A DNA stretch of 64,000 nucleotides, taken from the NCBI GenBank assembly GCA_937883785.1, contig CALGDE010000133.1, forward strand, positions 1 to 64,000. Reading direction: 5' to 3'. The position numbers were made by a program, and so were the translations under genes. This document shows positions 19,224 through 28,446 of the stretch, one piece after another. The DNA is from an uncultured cyanobacterium. GTDB taxonomy: Bacteria > Cyanobacteriota > Cyanobacteriia > CACIAM-69d. The notes beneath the pieces were generated by a model. The model ran no database searches. It saw only the letters and a list, made by a program, of their open reading frames with translations, and was not told the origin of the DNA. Positions within the stretch are counted from its first letter, which is position 1. Each line of letters begins with the position of its first letter.

Positions 19224-19448
19224 CTAATCGTTATTCCATTCCTCGTGACCCAATAACTCACCAATGCAGTCTCGAAGTAGGAAATCGCAGCGCTCTAGTT
19301 CAACTTCCACGCAATTCCACTCCCGAGCGGGAATGTACTGACACAGTACATAAATGGGCTGGTGACGGCTAACTCGCCCTCGACTAACGAGGGTTCTAGC
19401 CTCTTCTTTGATGGAATCTAAAGAATACTGGACGGTAGCTTGAATCAT
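19224..19448 (-). CDS. DUF4327 family protein
   Basis: This is a 74-residue cyanobacterial conserved protein of unknown function. I recognise the family from VQYSLDSIKEEARTLVSRG, SRHQPIYVLCQYIPAREW and ELERCDFLLRDCIGELLG. The start is the ATG at 19448; an in-frame GTG four codons upstream is less likely because homologues begin near MxQxVQYS. There are no membrane segments. It has no operon partner here. Confidence 0.85.
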   Translation of the reverse strand: MIQATVQYSLDSIKEEARTLVSRGRVSRHQPIYVLCQYIPAREWNCVEVELERCDFLLRDCIGELLGHEEWNND

Positions 19449-19884
19449 GACAATTTCCACATATACGACAGATTAAATTTTTTGAGCCATTGCCATTGGC
19501 TTTAGAAAAAAACTTGGCGGTAAATCGATAACTTTTACCGCAAATAACAATTTAGTAAGTGAAACTATTTTGTGGCTGTTGCTCTCTTAGGACGGATATT
19601 TCTAGATGTCTTTGCCCATGCAAGGCTTTAGTTTCGCCGCACCAAAATGAGCAAATGTAGGGCAGTAAACCAGAAAACTTTCGAGCACTACCTTAGCTTG
19701 TCACATATTTTTCTTGTCTGTGGAGCTAGATAGTTTTGTTTATAGTTTTCCCTACAACTTAACCCAACAATCCCTATGGCTTGCCTGACTCAATGCTGCA
19801 CCAAAACTATTGTGCCCGCTCGCCTAAGGGGCATTTATTAAGAGATCATAAAAATTTACTTGCTGGTATTGGGTAAAACATTTT
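19449..19884. other. Intergenic region, no supported gene
   Basis: About 435 AT-rich bases hold the promoter side of the DUF4327 gene and the downstream end of the TPR glycosyltransferase-like gene. I see no gene, no RNA and no convincing terminator. Confidence 0.4.
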
Positions 19885-21360
19885 TTACGCGTTGATAAAT
19901 AACCTTGCAAGGTTGGCGATCGCCGGTTCCCAGTGATCTAGCGCAGGTTGACGGATCAGGCGCATTGTGGGGTACCAAGGGGTGGTGTGGTCGGTGAGTC
20001 CCCAGCGCCAATCGGGAACGTGGGGCAGGAGTACGTAAACGGGTTTGCCTAGGGCGCCAGCGAGGTGGGCGACGGCGGTGTCCACGGTGAGCACGGCGTC
20101 CAGTTGGTTGATGTGGTGGGCGGTGGCGGAAAAGTCGGTGAGTTGATCGGCGAGGTCTATGCTTTTCCAGGCGTGGAGCTGGGTTTGCTCTTGGGGAGTG
20201 CGCTCCTTTTGCAGGCTGTAAAGCTGGGTATGGGGTAGCGCTGCGATGGGCTGCCACTGGTGCAGTTGGGTGGAGCGCTGACGTTGGGTGTCGCTGAGTT
20301 TGCCCGACTGCCATACAATGCCCAGCTTTTGCAGAGCGTTGGGTTTGATGGGCTTGGGCAGTGGGGGGCAATCGCCGGAAGCCTGTAAATAAGGAATAGA
20401 GGCGGGGATGGTGGCTGGGGTGGTGCGAAACCGGTGGATCATGCTGAATAGGGGGCACCAGTAATCGATGGCGGAGTGCTCGGGGGCGTCCCAGCGAATC
20501 GGGTCACTTTGGGAGAGGATTTGGGGGGCGCCGGGGAGGGTTTGGGCGATCGCCACCAGGCTTTTGGGCAGGACCATTATCACCTTTGCCCCCTGGTGTT
20601 CTAGGGGCACGACGTAGCGCATAAAGTTGAGGCAGTCCCCTAGCCCCATGTCGCCGTATACCATCAGGGTTTTTCCCCGTAGGGACTCCCCTTGCCATAG
20701 GGGAAACGGGACGGTGGTGGGCAGCAGACGAAGCATATCTGGGCACCGCAGCCGCCATTCATATTCTGCCGCACCGTCGATCCAGTTGCCGAGCAGGGAT
20801 TTGATGAGGGCGAGGTTGCAGTGGGCTTCGGCAAAGTCTGGCTTGAGGGCGATCGCCCGGTGGAAACAAACGATGGCGTCTTCGTAGCGCCCCTGTTCCC
20901 GCAGGGCGTTGCCCAAGCCGTGGTGATTTTCGCCGTCGTTGGGCTCCCGCGCTAGCACCTCCCTGAGGAGGGTTTCCGCCTGGAGTAAGTTCCCGTTTAA
21001 AGCGAGGACATTGCCTAAGTTGCGTTGGGCGGAGTACCAATTGGGCTTGAATTTTAGGGCGGCTTGGTAGCTGGCGATCGCCCCTTCAAACTCTTTCAGT
21101 TTCGCCAGGGCGGCTCCCAGGTTCAGATGTAAATTTGCCTGGGTTTCGGCGTCAGTGGTTAGCTGTAAGGCGCGCTGGTTGGATTCGGCGGCGCGGGCAA
21201 AATCGTAGGCTTTATGTTGGGCGATCGCTAGGTTCTGCCAACTGAGAAGATGCTTGGGATCCCGTTGTAACGCCTGCTGCCAAAGGTTAATTGCCGCTGC
21301 TAGTTGTCCCTGCTGGGCTTGGGCGATGCTCTGTAGGTGAAGTTCGTCAGCGGTGTCCAT
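19885..21360 (-). CDS. TPR protein with glycosyltransferase 9/41-like domain
   Basis: The 491-residue product has tetratricopeptide repeats at about residues 1-215 (for example NLGAALAKLKEFEGAIASYQ and HHGLGNALREQGRYEDAIVCF). A C-terminal domain resembles the heptosyltransferase/O-GlcNAc-transferase C-terminal fold, with YGDMGLGDCLNFMRYV and VDTAVAHLAGALGKPVYVLLP. Such proteins in cyanobacteria are usually annotated as TPR glycosyltransferases of unknown target. I chose the ATG at 21360: the long in-frame extension upstream is only a shadow of nagZ. The start is two bases from the nagZ stop, so the two genes are probably co-transcribed and possibly translationally coupled. Confidence 0.8.
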   Translation of the reverse strand: MDTADELHLQSIAQAQQGQLAAAINLWQQALQRDPKHLLSWQNLAIAQHKAYDFARAAESNQRALQLTTDAETQANLHLNLGAALAKLKEFEGAIASYQAALKFKPNWYSAQRNLGNVLALNGNLLQAETLLREVLAREPNDGENHHGLGNALREQGRYEDAIVCFHRAIALKPDFAEAHCNLALIKSLLGNWIDGAAEYEWRLRCPDMLRLLPTTVPFPLWQGESLRGKTLMVYGDMGLGDCLNFMRYVVPLEHQGAKVIMVLPKSLVAIAQTLPGAPQILSQSDPIRWDAPEHSAIDYWCPLFSMIHRFRTTPATIPASIPYLQASGDCPPLPKPIKPNALQKLGIVWQSGKLSDTQRQRSTQLHQWQPIAALPHTQLYSLQKERTPQEQTQLHAWKSIDLADQLTDFSATAHHINQLDAVLTVDTAVAHLAGALGKPVYVLLPHVPDWRWGLTDHTTPWYPTMRLIRQPALDHWEPAIANLARLFINA

Positions 21361-21362
21361 GG

Positions 21363-23120
21363 TTAGCGATCCACCAAAGAATTGAGGGCAATGCTCTGGG
21401 CGGCGGGGGTTTGGCTGGGGTTGAAACGGTAAGGAATTTTTGTGCCGCCGGGTTGGATTAGTTGGGGGCGCACAGTGTCCAGCAAATAGGGGCTGCCATA
21501 GAGAATCACGCCGTACAGTTGCCCGGTTTTTTGTAGGGCGGCGAAGGTGGTGAGGGCCGTTTGGGTAAGTCCAGCGCTGCCTCGAAACGGGTTGCCCCGT
21601 ACAAATAATTGCAGCAGCACGGGACCGAGGGGGCGATTCCCCAGCCACGTGGTCAAAGTTTCTGCGCTGACTGGGCTGTAGCTGTCGATCATGCGCAGCT
21701 CCGTAAATCCCCACTGGCGAGGCTGGGCGATTGCCGGCGTATGCTGTCCCAGAAAATCAGCGCTGATGCCATCGTCCACCGCAATCCAATTAATTCCCGG
21801 CGGCGTTTCGACTGCATCTTGGTTCGCCACTTCTGCCAGCGTGCCCAAATTTTCCATGGACTCCTTAGCCAAGGTTTTCTGGGACGCGTCCTGGGCGATG
21901 GGCAAGGTTAAATAGCCATTACCCCGCACCAGAGATTCATTGATAATCTGCCGATCAAGGTCAATATGCTCTTGTGTCGCAAGCTGATTAATAGGATTTG
22001 GCCTAATAGGGTTCGGCGCAGTGGAATTTGGCGCAGCATCGCCCTGCACTTTGGCTTTCGCTGTCCAAATTCGCCGCACTGATTCTTCAACGCGATCGCG
22101 AGAAATCCGCCCCGCTTCCACCGCCTCGCATAGGGCAGCGATCGCCCCCGGCGGATCCGCTGGCATCAGCAAAATATCCGCCCCCGCCTCCAGGGCCAAC
22201 ACTGGCGCTTCGTTCGCCCCATAGCGATTGGCGATCGCCCCCATCACCAGGGCATCGGTGACGATAATGCCGTCAAATCCCAGCCGCTCCCGCAACTGCC
22301 CCGTCAATACCTTTCGCGACAGGGTAATGGGCCACTCTTGATCCCACGCCGGAATTTGCAGGTGCGCCGTCATCACCGTATCCACCCCGGCCGCGATCGC
22401 CTGCTGAAACGGTACCAGTTCAATTTTGCTGAGGCGATCGTCATCGTGGGGAATTACCGGCAACTCCAAATGGGAATCCGTCGCCGTATCGCCGTGCCCA
22501 GGAAAATGCTTTGCCGACCCCAACACCGGGTAAGGCTCCATCCCGTGCAAAAACGCCGTGGTTAAATCCGCCACCGTCGTCGGATCTTCCCCAAACGCCC
22601 GCACGTTGATCACCGGATTATCCGGATTATTGTTGACGTCCACCACTGGAGCCAGGACCCAGTTCAGCCCCACCGCCAACGACTCTTGGGCGATCGCTGC
22701 CCCCATTCGCCGCGCCAAATCCCGCGCCTGATCCGCTAAATCCTGTCCCTGCGCATACATCATTCCGAGGGCAAAAGGCGGCGGAAACCAAGTGGCTCCC
22801 GCAAATCGCTGTCCAACTCCCTCCTCCACATCCGCCGCCAGCAGCAACGGAATTTTCGCCTCACTGTGTTGTGCCCAATCCTGCAACTGTCGAGTTCGCT
22901 GCGCCAGTTCCAGCGCACTGCCCCCCAGCAAAATCACCCCGCCCACCCCCAACTCCTGCACCCAGGAGCGCAACATTTCTGTCTTGGGCTCCCAAACGGG
23001 ATAGCGAATTTGCTGATCGAACACCATCCCCGATGCCCGCACCACCAGCAACTGCGCCACCAACGTCGGCAACGGCAACTGCTGAATTTTTGCGGGTTCG
23101 GATAACGCTGGAATTATCAT
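21363..23120 (-). CDS. nagZ: Glycoside hydrolase family 3, NagZ-type beta-N-acetylhexosaminidase
   Basis: Family 3 hydrolases of the NagZ type remove N-acetylglucosamine from peptidoglycan fragments. The 585-residue product has the diagnostic loop SAKHFPGHGDTATDSHLELP (about 190-210), whose His/Asp pair serves as general acid/base in NagZ enzymes. FDGIIVTDALVMGAI (about 270) carries the nucleophile Asp. It has a longer C-terminal region (about 360-585) than the minimal single-domain enzyme, which resembles the second domain of larger family 3 enzymes. No signal peptide is visible, so it is probably cytoplasmic. A decayed piece of this gene occurs at 24231-24330. Confidence 0.88.
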   Translation of the reverse strand: MIIPALSEPAKIQQLPLPTLVAQLLVVRASGMVFDQQIRYPVWEPKTEMLRSWVQELGVGGVILLGGSALELAQRTRQLQDWAQHSEAKIPLLLAADVEEGVGQRFAGATWFPPPFALGMMYAQGQDLADQARDLARRMGAAIAQESLAVGLNWVLAPVVDVNNNPDNPVINVRAFGEDPTTVADLTTAFLHGMEPYPVLGSAKHFPGHGDTATDSHLELPVIPHDDDRLSKIELVPFQQAIAAGVDTVMTAHLQIPAWDQEWPITLSRKVLTGQLRERLGFDGIIVTDALVMGAIANRYGANEAPVLALEAGADILLMPADPPGAIAALCEAVEAGRISRDRVEESVRRIWTAKAKVQGDAAPNSTAPNPIRPNPINQLATQEHIDLDRQIINESLVRGNGYLTLPIAQDASQKTLAKESMENLGTLAEVANQDAVETPPGINWIAVDDGISADFLGQHTPAIAQPRQWGFTELRMIDSYSPVSAETLTTWLGNRPLGPVLLQLFVRGNPFRGSAGLTQTALTTFAALQKTGQLYGVILYGSPYLLDTVRPQLIQPGGTKIPYRFNPSQTPAAQSIALNSLVDR

Positions 23121-23202
23121 AGGCTGGCGATTTTGCGATCGCTAAAACACCCACGGTCAATAACCTTAAGCGGCGTCTGAAGCTATAAGTCTATCGAACA
23201 AG

Positions 23203-24030
23203 CTAACGATTAATTTGATAACTTAAAAACTCAGAAACCATATCGGAAATGCGATATTTTTGACCGTTATTAATGTTGTCATAGCCCACCCCAAGCCACA
23301 GCATTTCTCCACTTTTTAGTTCAATTCCTAACCGCAAACTGTTTCCGTCACCCCCCCAGGATCGATCAATTCTGGGACCCGCCACATCTCTCAGGGGAAC
23401 TTCCCGTGCCTTTTTCCCCCAGAGACGACGTTTTTCAAGTTTGAATTGATTTCCCAAGCGATCCATATGGAAAACAGTCACAGGCGACATCAGCACAACC
23501 CCCACCCCCGTCAGGAGAAATAAGCCACCAAAAATAACAACTATCCAAGTTAAGTGGGAAAGCTCAGTTTCAAATGTGGTTTGGCTGGGATCGTTTAGGA
23601 AAGCGTTAATTTGATTGGCGGTGTCCACATAGGATTCATAACCGCTGGAGTAAACGCTGCCTAGGGGAACCTGAATAGTTTGCCCTGCCCCCTGCGTCGT
23701 CGGGCTATGGGTCAGTAACGCGCTTTTCTCCACTACCAAAATATTTCGATAGGTTTCTCCGCCATCGCCAGAATAGCTGGATTCAATATCTGCCTGAACG
23801 ATTCCGTCAATGGGAAAAGACTTAGTTTCAGAGGAGATAATTCCTGCTCTTTTAAATTCACAAATCGGTTCTGGTTGGGCTTGGCGATCGCACGATAAAG
23901 AGGATTGTTCAGTGAGGAATATGATGATTAAAAGTCCAATAGCGGAAAACGCCGATCCAAACAGCCACAGGGCAATTGGGATTATCGAAAACTCAAGGGT
24001 GCCACCAGTTTTTTGCTTGATTTTAAGCAT
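23203..24030 (-). CDS. Two-helix membrane protein of unknown function
   Basis: This 275-residue protein has hydrophobic helices at about 16-38 and 162-186. The loop between them (about 40-160) is probably extracytoplasmic and begins with a Cys-containing segment (SLSCDRQAQPEPICEF). The C-terminal cytoplasmic part (about 190-275) contains a Trp/Gly-rich beta-like stretch. The overall pattern resembles cyanobacterial hypothetical proteins with a DUF3592-like layout, but I cannot name the family. It is upstream of nagZ on the same strand with an 82-base gap, so a shared transcript is possible. Confidence 0.65.
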   Translation of the reverse strand: MLKIKQKTGGTLEFSIIPIALWLFGSAFSAIGLLIIIFLTEQSSLSCDRQAQPEPICEFKRAGIISSETKSFPIDGIVQADIESSYSGDGGETYRNILVVEKSALLTHSPTTQGAGQTIQVPLGSVYSSGYESYVDTANQINAFLNDPSQTTFETELSHLTWIVVIFGGLFLLTGVGVVLMSPVTVFHMDRLGNQFKLEKRRLWGKKAREVPLRDVAGPRIDRSWGGDGNSLRLGIELKSGEMLWLGVGYDNINNGQKYRISDMVSEFLSYQINR

Positions 24031-24230
24031 CGTTTAATAAGCGTTGCTCGTCTACAGGTATTTTTTCTTCAGCTTATTGGCTTATTATTTCCACCAACAC
24101 TTCCCCTGCCCACCTTGCCAGTTCCAAAATTAATTCTGTCCCCGATCCTGACTATCCTTGACGGTGGTTTATATCCCCATGGGGGACCCAGCTACCAATT
24201 GGGCGGTTAAAAATCTGTGCCAGCGCCCAC

Positions 24231-24330
24231 GGCACCAGTGCAATTTTGCTGAGGCGATCGCCATCGTAGGGAATTACCGGCAACTCCCAAGGGAATCCGT
24301 CAGGGAATCCGTCGCCGCATCCCTTGCTCA
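24231..24330 (-). pseudogene. Decayed duplicate of an internal nagZ segment
   Basis: About 68 bases from 24231 align almost base for base with 22411-22478 inside nagZ, covering the codons just after the KHFPGHGDT loop. Shared strings include CAATTTTGCTGAGGCGATCG and GGAATTACCGGCAACTCC. The copy then carries an internal 12-bp duplication of GGGAATCCGTCA before losing similarity. It has no open frame and the same orientation as nagZ. I infer a partial duplication or the remnant of a second nagZ-like gene. Confidence 0.8.
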
Positions 24331-24361
24331 ATAAACATCAGTGGCTTAAAACATCAGTGGC

Positions 24362-24742
24362 TTACCCCTGAGCCTCGAAGTCATCTTCCCGCAACTTGGC
24401 TTGTCCATCGTCTTGCAAAACCCACAGCTCTTTATGAATAACCCCACGGGCATTGTTCATGGTCCAGCCAGACTTAAGAACGGCTTGAGTCTCACTCAAA
24501 ACGTCAATTTCCGGGTCAACGTATTGCACCTCCGCAAAGCCATCATCAATTAATTTTTGCCAAAACCCTTGAATCGCCTCTGTCCCCGTGAAGGTGCCAA
24601 ACGGGCGAGCGTGCATCACCGCCGTAGTTTCATATTGACTGGCGCATCCCGCAGCATCACCGCTATTAAATGCCGCTCGCCATTGGGCACTGGCACGGTT
24701 CACGGCATCTAAAATAGTTTGTTTTTGAGCTTTCGTCGGCAT
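24362..24742 (-). CDS. SnoaL/DUF4440-like small NTF2-fold protein
   Basis: The product is 126 residues and resembles the NTF2-like SnoaL/DUF4440 group. The helix ILDAVNRASAQWRAAFNSGD is followed by YETTAVMHARPFGTFTGTEAIQGFW and a strand-rich half ending in KLREDDFEAQG. Such proteins form a cone-shaped pocket and may be isomerases, hydrolases or binding proteins; no catalytic assignment is possible. I prefer the ATG at 24742 to a TTG at 24808. It lies just downstream of the large TPR gene, so co-transcription is likely. Confidence 0.7.
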   Translation of the reverse strand: MPTKAQKQTILDAVNRASAQWRAAFNSGDAAGCASQYETTAVMHARPFGTFTGTEAIQGFWQKLIDDGFAEVQYVDPEIDVLSETQAVLKSGWTMNNARGVIHKELWVLQDDGQAKLREDDFEAQG

Positions 24743-24821
24743 TGATTTTCTCGGCAATAAACTGTCAACTTGGCTGCGAATAAACGCCTCCTTCTCGGTG
24801 TGGATCAATACCCTACCTGAC

Positions 24822-26402
24822 TCAAGACTGGGATGAAAAGCGATCGCCCACCCGTGCCACCGTTGCTAAACCGGCTTCATTGCCCTGCTGTTGATAGAGC
24901 TGCTTTGCGGTGGTCAAATCTTGGCGGGCCGCCTGGCGCAATTGAGCTTGTTGTTCGCCGCTGGCTTGCCCTTGCTGGGACCAGTAGGCGATCGCCCGGT
25001 TAACGTAAGAGTCGGCAAAGTTGGCATCCAGGGCGATCGCCTGGTTAAAGTTGGCGACGGCGGCGGTTTGGTTACCCTGGGCTTGGTGGGATAGTCCCCG
25101 TAAATGGTGGGCGGACGGGTTGTTTGGCTCTAGGGCGATCGCCTGGGTGTAATCGGCGATGGCTTTGGGATAGAGCCCGGAGCGATGGTACGAAATGCCG
25201 CGATTGATATAGGCGCTGGCGTAGTTAGGATCGACGCGCAGGGCTAGGTTGTAATCGAGCCGGGCGCGATTTAAATCCCCCTGGGCAACGCTGAGAAGCC
25301 CGCGCAAGTTAAGGGCTTCAGCAGATTCGTCATCGATGGCAAGGGCTTGGTTGTAGTCTCGCCGTGCCGCTCTGTAATCTCGCAGGGCGTGGTAAATGGC
25401 GCCCCGACGAACGTAGGCGCGGGCGTATTGGGGCTGAAGGCGAATAACCTGGGTGAAGTCGGCGATCGCCCCCAGATTGTCTTTTTTATCAAAGCGCACC
25501 AGCCCACGATTAAAAAACGCTTCGGGCAAATCGTCGTCAATTTTTAATGCCGCATTGCTATCCGCCAGGGCTTGATCCAAATTGCCCAAATGGTGATGGA
25601 CAGCGGCGCGGTTGACGTAGGCGTTGGCGTGGTTGGCTCTAAGCTTCACCGCTTGACCGTAATCGGCGATCGCCGCGTCCCAATTTTCCCGGCTGCGATG
25701 CACATTGCCCCGGTTGTAGTAGATATCGGCGTCGTAGGGATTGAGCTCCAGGGCGCGGTCATAGTCAGCGATCGCTCCCTCCCAATTTTCCAGCGCCCGG
25801 CGGGTCACTCCCCGATTGATATAGGCGTTAGTAAATTCCGGGTTCAGGTCGATGGCACGGTCATAGTCCGCCTGGGCTTTTTCCACGGCTCGCAGTTGCA
25901 AATAGGCGTTGCCCCGGTTGTAGTACACCAGGGCATAGGTGATTTCGGAACCATCGGCGCGGGTGGCGGCAGATTCCGCCTTTAATCGCTCCAATGTGGA
26001 GTCAAAATCCTCGACGGATCCGGAAAAATTGCCATTTTCCAAACGCTCTAATCCGCGTTCAAAAAAGTATTGGGCTTCCCCTTGGTTAACTTTTTGGGCT
26101 GATTTTGTTTGGGGGGAGAACGGGGATGGTTTTGAGGAAGCTTGGGGGCGATCGCCAATAAACACGCCAAGTCCCGGCTCTACGTAACCCAGCCCCATAA
26201 ATTCCAGGGGGGGAGAAGCCTCCGCCAGACGAGAAGCGGGCGATGCAGGAGTGTGAATGGGTGGACGGGCGATCGCGGGCACACTAGCGTTCAAAACCAA
26301 CGCTGCCAGGGGAGCGACAGTTATCCCAAGTCGCCCCACACTTAAGCCACCCTTTGCAAGCTTTACAATGCGCCGCTTACCACGAGAGCTTAGCTGTCCC
26401 AT
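24822..26402 (-). CDS. Exported TPR-repeat protein
   Basis: The 526-residue product starts with a basic region and a hydrophobic signal segment (about 22-45, likely cleavage after AIA). From about residue 105 it consists of roughly eleven tetratricopeptide repeats with the pattern AYxNRGxxxxxxGxxxxAIADYxxAIxLxP. The repeats are unusually regular and include many matched NRG motifs. It probably acts as a periplasmic or lumenal protein-protein interaction scaffold; the partner is unknown. The downstream SnoaL-like gene is close enough for co-transcription. Confidence 0.82.
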   Translation of the reverse strand: MGQLSSRGKRRIVKLAKGGLSVGRLGITVAPLAALVLNASVPAIARPPIHTPASPASRLAEASPPLEFMGLGYVEPGLGVFIGDRPQASSKPSPFSPQTKSAQKVNQGEAQYFFERGLERLENGNFSGSVEDFDSTLERLKAESAATRADGSEITYALVYYNRGNAYLQLRAVEKAQADYDRAIDLNPEFTNAYINRGVTRRALENWEGAIADYDRALELNPYDADIYYNRGNVHRSRENWDAAIADYGQAVKLRANHANAYVNRAAVHHHLGNLDQALADSNAALKIDDDLPEAFFNRGLVRFDKKDNLGAIADFTQVIRLQPQYARAYVRRGAIYHALRDYRAARRDYNQALAIDDESAEALNLRGLLSVAQGDLNRARLDYNLALRVDPNYASAYINRGISYHRSGLYPKAIADYTQAIALEPNNPSAHHLRGLSHQAQGNQTAAVANFNQAIALDANFADSYVNRAIAYWSQQGQASGEQQAQLRQAARQDLTTAKQLYQQQGNEAGLATVARVGDRFSSQS

Positions 26403-26588
26403 ATATGGCCACCCTTTTGATTCAAACTTATGGTGAAAGACTTATTATGATTTCGCTTTAATGCGCCTACCTATCCTTCGTGGGACAGCCCCCATAACCG
26501 GCATTTAAGCGGGGTCTTCTGAGCTGATTGAGGCGTATCTCAGCTTAACTTTGGCTTCTAAGGGATTGCCGAAAGGTAACAGTTGTCG

Positions 26589-27392
26589 ATGGAACTTGAC
26601 ATATTATTTCGCAGTTGCGCCCGGGTAAATGCCTTCTGTGGCTCCCCTCGGTTTATTACGCTGCCCAAAAGTGAGCTGATTCAGCGGTGTTTGCGATCGC
26701 TGGTTAATGCGGTCAATGGGGCGATCGCCTCGCCCACCGTTCCCCACCTCACTATCCGCCTAACGATCCTCGATGATGCCTCCGATCCTGCTTGCCTGGC
26801 GGAGCTACAAAAAATCCTGAGCCAAACCCCAATCCCCAGCCAAATTCTCCCCATCACCGGGCGCGGCAACCGGGACTCCCTCCATTCCAATTACCGTTAC
26901 GGACGCGACTCCTGCCCCGACCTTATTTACTGTGTGGAAGACGATTACCTGCACGCCCCCGAGGCAATGCGCTCAATGTTGGACAGTTACCAAGCACTGC
27001 AACAGCAGGTGAACGGCCCCATAATTTTGCACCCCTGCGACTATCCGGACCGCTACCGCCAGCCCTATCCGTCCACCATTTTGCTGGGGAGCGATCGCCA
27101 TTGGCGCACCATCCTGCACACCACCGGCACCTTCCTGCTCCATCGCCAAACCTTGCTGAATTACTGGGAAAACTACTGGGCGTTTGGCGATCGCTGTGCC
27201 GTTCCCGGTCCTGCCGAAGAGGGCACCATCAACGCCGTTTACCAAAAAGTGCCGTGCTTTTCGCCCATGCCATCGATCGCCATCCATTTCCAAGATGAGA
27301 CCACTTTGCCGCCGTTTATTAACTGGCAAAACTGGTGGAATTTAACAGAAGCCAGCCACAGCCCAGAGCAACGATCAACGTATCAGTTTTAA
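26589..27392 (+). CDS. Glycosyltransferase-like protein (GT-A fold)
   Basis: The product has 267 residues. It begins like a family 2-type nucleotide-diphospho-sugar transferase: a strand at LTIRLTILDDASD, then an acidic metal-binding-like motif CVEDDYLHAPEAM at about residue 115, and ILHTTGTFLLHRQTL later. EDDY takes the place of the DxD motif. There is no membrane segment. I chose the ATG at 26589 over the TTG at 26583. The sugar donor and acceptor are unknown. The next gene on the same strand, a pentapeptide-repeat protein, starts 122 bases downstream. Confidence 0.6.
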   Translation: MELDILFRSCARVNAFCGSPRFITLPKSELIQRCLRSLVNAVNGAIASPTVPHLTIRLTILDDASDPACLAELQKILSQTPIPSQILPITGRGNRDSLHSNYRYGRDSCPDLIYCVEDDYLHAPEAMRSMLDSYQALQQQVNGPIILHPCDYPDRYRQPYPSTILLGSDRHWRTILHTTGTFLLHRQTLLNYWENYWAFGDRCAVPGPAEEGTINAVYQKVPCFSPMPSIAIHFQDETTLPPFINWQNWWNLTEASHSPEQRSTYQF

Positions 27393-27514
27393 AGCGGGTA
27401 AGCGATCTTCCCCCATACCGCCTCAAGGACCCGGTCGGGGGCTTCAAGAACGGCGACGAGCTAATACAATTAATTTGCGAATTTCATCGAGAATTTACTG
27501 GAGAGGCTTTGGTG

Positions 27515-28036
27515 ATGGTTGGGCGAAGAGTTAGTGCATGGTTGTCTTCCGTGGGAGCGATCGCCTTGTCCATGGTGCTAATGCTGGGAACGGTGGCGAT
27601 GGTTTGGGGAAGTGCTCCGGCGATCGCCCAAGCGGACGATTTCACCAAAGCCAATTTATTGAACCAAGATTTTTCGGGGCAAGATTTACGGAACAGCGAA
27701 TTTACCAAAGCCAGCCTGCGCCAAAGTGACCTTAGCCATACGGATCTGCGGGGGGTAAGCTTTTTTGCGGCAAACCTAGAGCGGGTGGACTTGACCAATG
27801 CAGATTTGCGCTACGCCACTTTGGATTCCGCCCGGTTTGTTAACGCCAATTTGACCAACGCCAATTTGGAAGGGGCTTTCGCCAGCAGCGCCCAGTTCCA
27901 GGGGGCAATTATTGACGGCGCTGATTTTACCGATGTGCTGCTGCGCAATGACGCGGTGGATGTGTTGTGCGAGGTAGCAAAAGGCGTTAACCCCACCACT
28001 GGCCGAGCTACCCGCGATACTCTTTATTGCCCGTAA
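27515..28036 (+). CDS. Secreted or lumenal pentapeptide-repeat protein
   Basis: The 173-residue product has a signal peptide (hydrophobic core about 12-35, ending AIAQA). It is followed by pentapeptide repeats of the A(D/N)Lxx type, for example QDLRNSEFTKASLRQSDLSH and NADLRYATLDSARFVNANL. It ends with a short segment containing two cysteines (VLCEVAKG ... DTLYCP), a feature of lumenal pentapeptide proteins of cyanobacteria and plants. I chose the ATG at 27515 because GGAGAGG lies ten bases upstream and the resulting N-terminus is a proper signal peptide. The stop codon lies inside a tandem repeat. Confidence 0.83.
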   Translation: MVGRRVSAWLSSVGAIALSMVLMLGTVAMVWGSAPAIAQADDFTKANLLNQDFSGQDLRNSEFTKASLRQSDLSHTDLRGVSFFAANLERVDLTNADLRYATLDSARFVNANLTNANLEGAFASSAQFQGAIIDGADFTDVLLRNDAVDVLCEVAKGVNPTTGRATRDTLYCP

Positions 28037-28076
28037 TTTCTACTGCCCGTAATTTCTACTGCCCGTAATTTCTACT
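28029..28076. repeat. Three perfect 16-bp tandem repeats overlapping a stop codon
   Basis: The unit GCCCGTAATTTCTACT is present three times in a row. The first unit contains the TAA stop of the pentapeptide-repeat gene (28034-28036), so the unit derives from the gene end. A fourth copy breaks off after GCC. Confidence 0.95.
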
Positions 28077-28446
28077 GCCTGTTTTTATTGTCTTTCGTAA
28101 GGCTGTCTTTGGTAAGGGCGTACCTGGGGCGTTCCATCAACCAACTTTAATCAATCAAATTTAGTCAATATCTCCGAAGGGCTTGGACTAACTTTGGTGA
28201 CCTATAAAAGTCTCTGTGTCAAGGGTGCCAGTTTTGGTACTGTCCATTTTTTTGGTGTGCCACAACACGTTTTCCTGAAATGTCGTAACAATTAGAAAAG
28301 AGGCGGCTTTTAAGACATATCGAATGGTGCTTAATCGGTGCGCGCCAGGATTGTGATTCTTTGGCGCGCATTGTTATGGGCATGAGCCACAAAACAGTGG
28401 TGTGCTGCAAGCCGTCTGCCTCGGTGTTGCACTCAAGTTAAAAGGT
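28077..28446. other. Intergenic region, no supported gene
   Basis: There are about 370 bases before the family 2 glycosyltransferase. An inverted pair TTTGGCGCGCA / TGCGCGCCAGGA is visible near 28337-28375. I see no gene. Confidence 0.4.

Noticed and set aside
19461-19884. Small RNA upstream of the DUF4327 gene
   Set aside because: No recognisable structure or known motif; AT-rich sequence alone is not evidence.
21361-21714. 118-residue N-terminal extension of the TPR glycosyltransferase-like protein
   Set aside because: It lies wholly inside nagZ in another frame and is Arg/Pro/His-rich, as shadow translations are; the ATG at 21360 starts the TPR domain.
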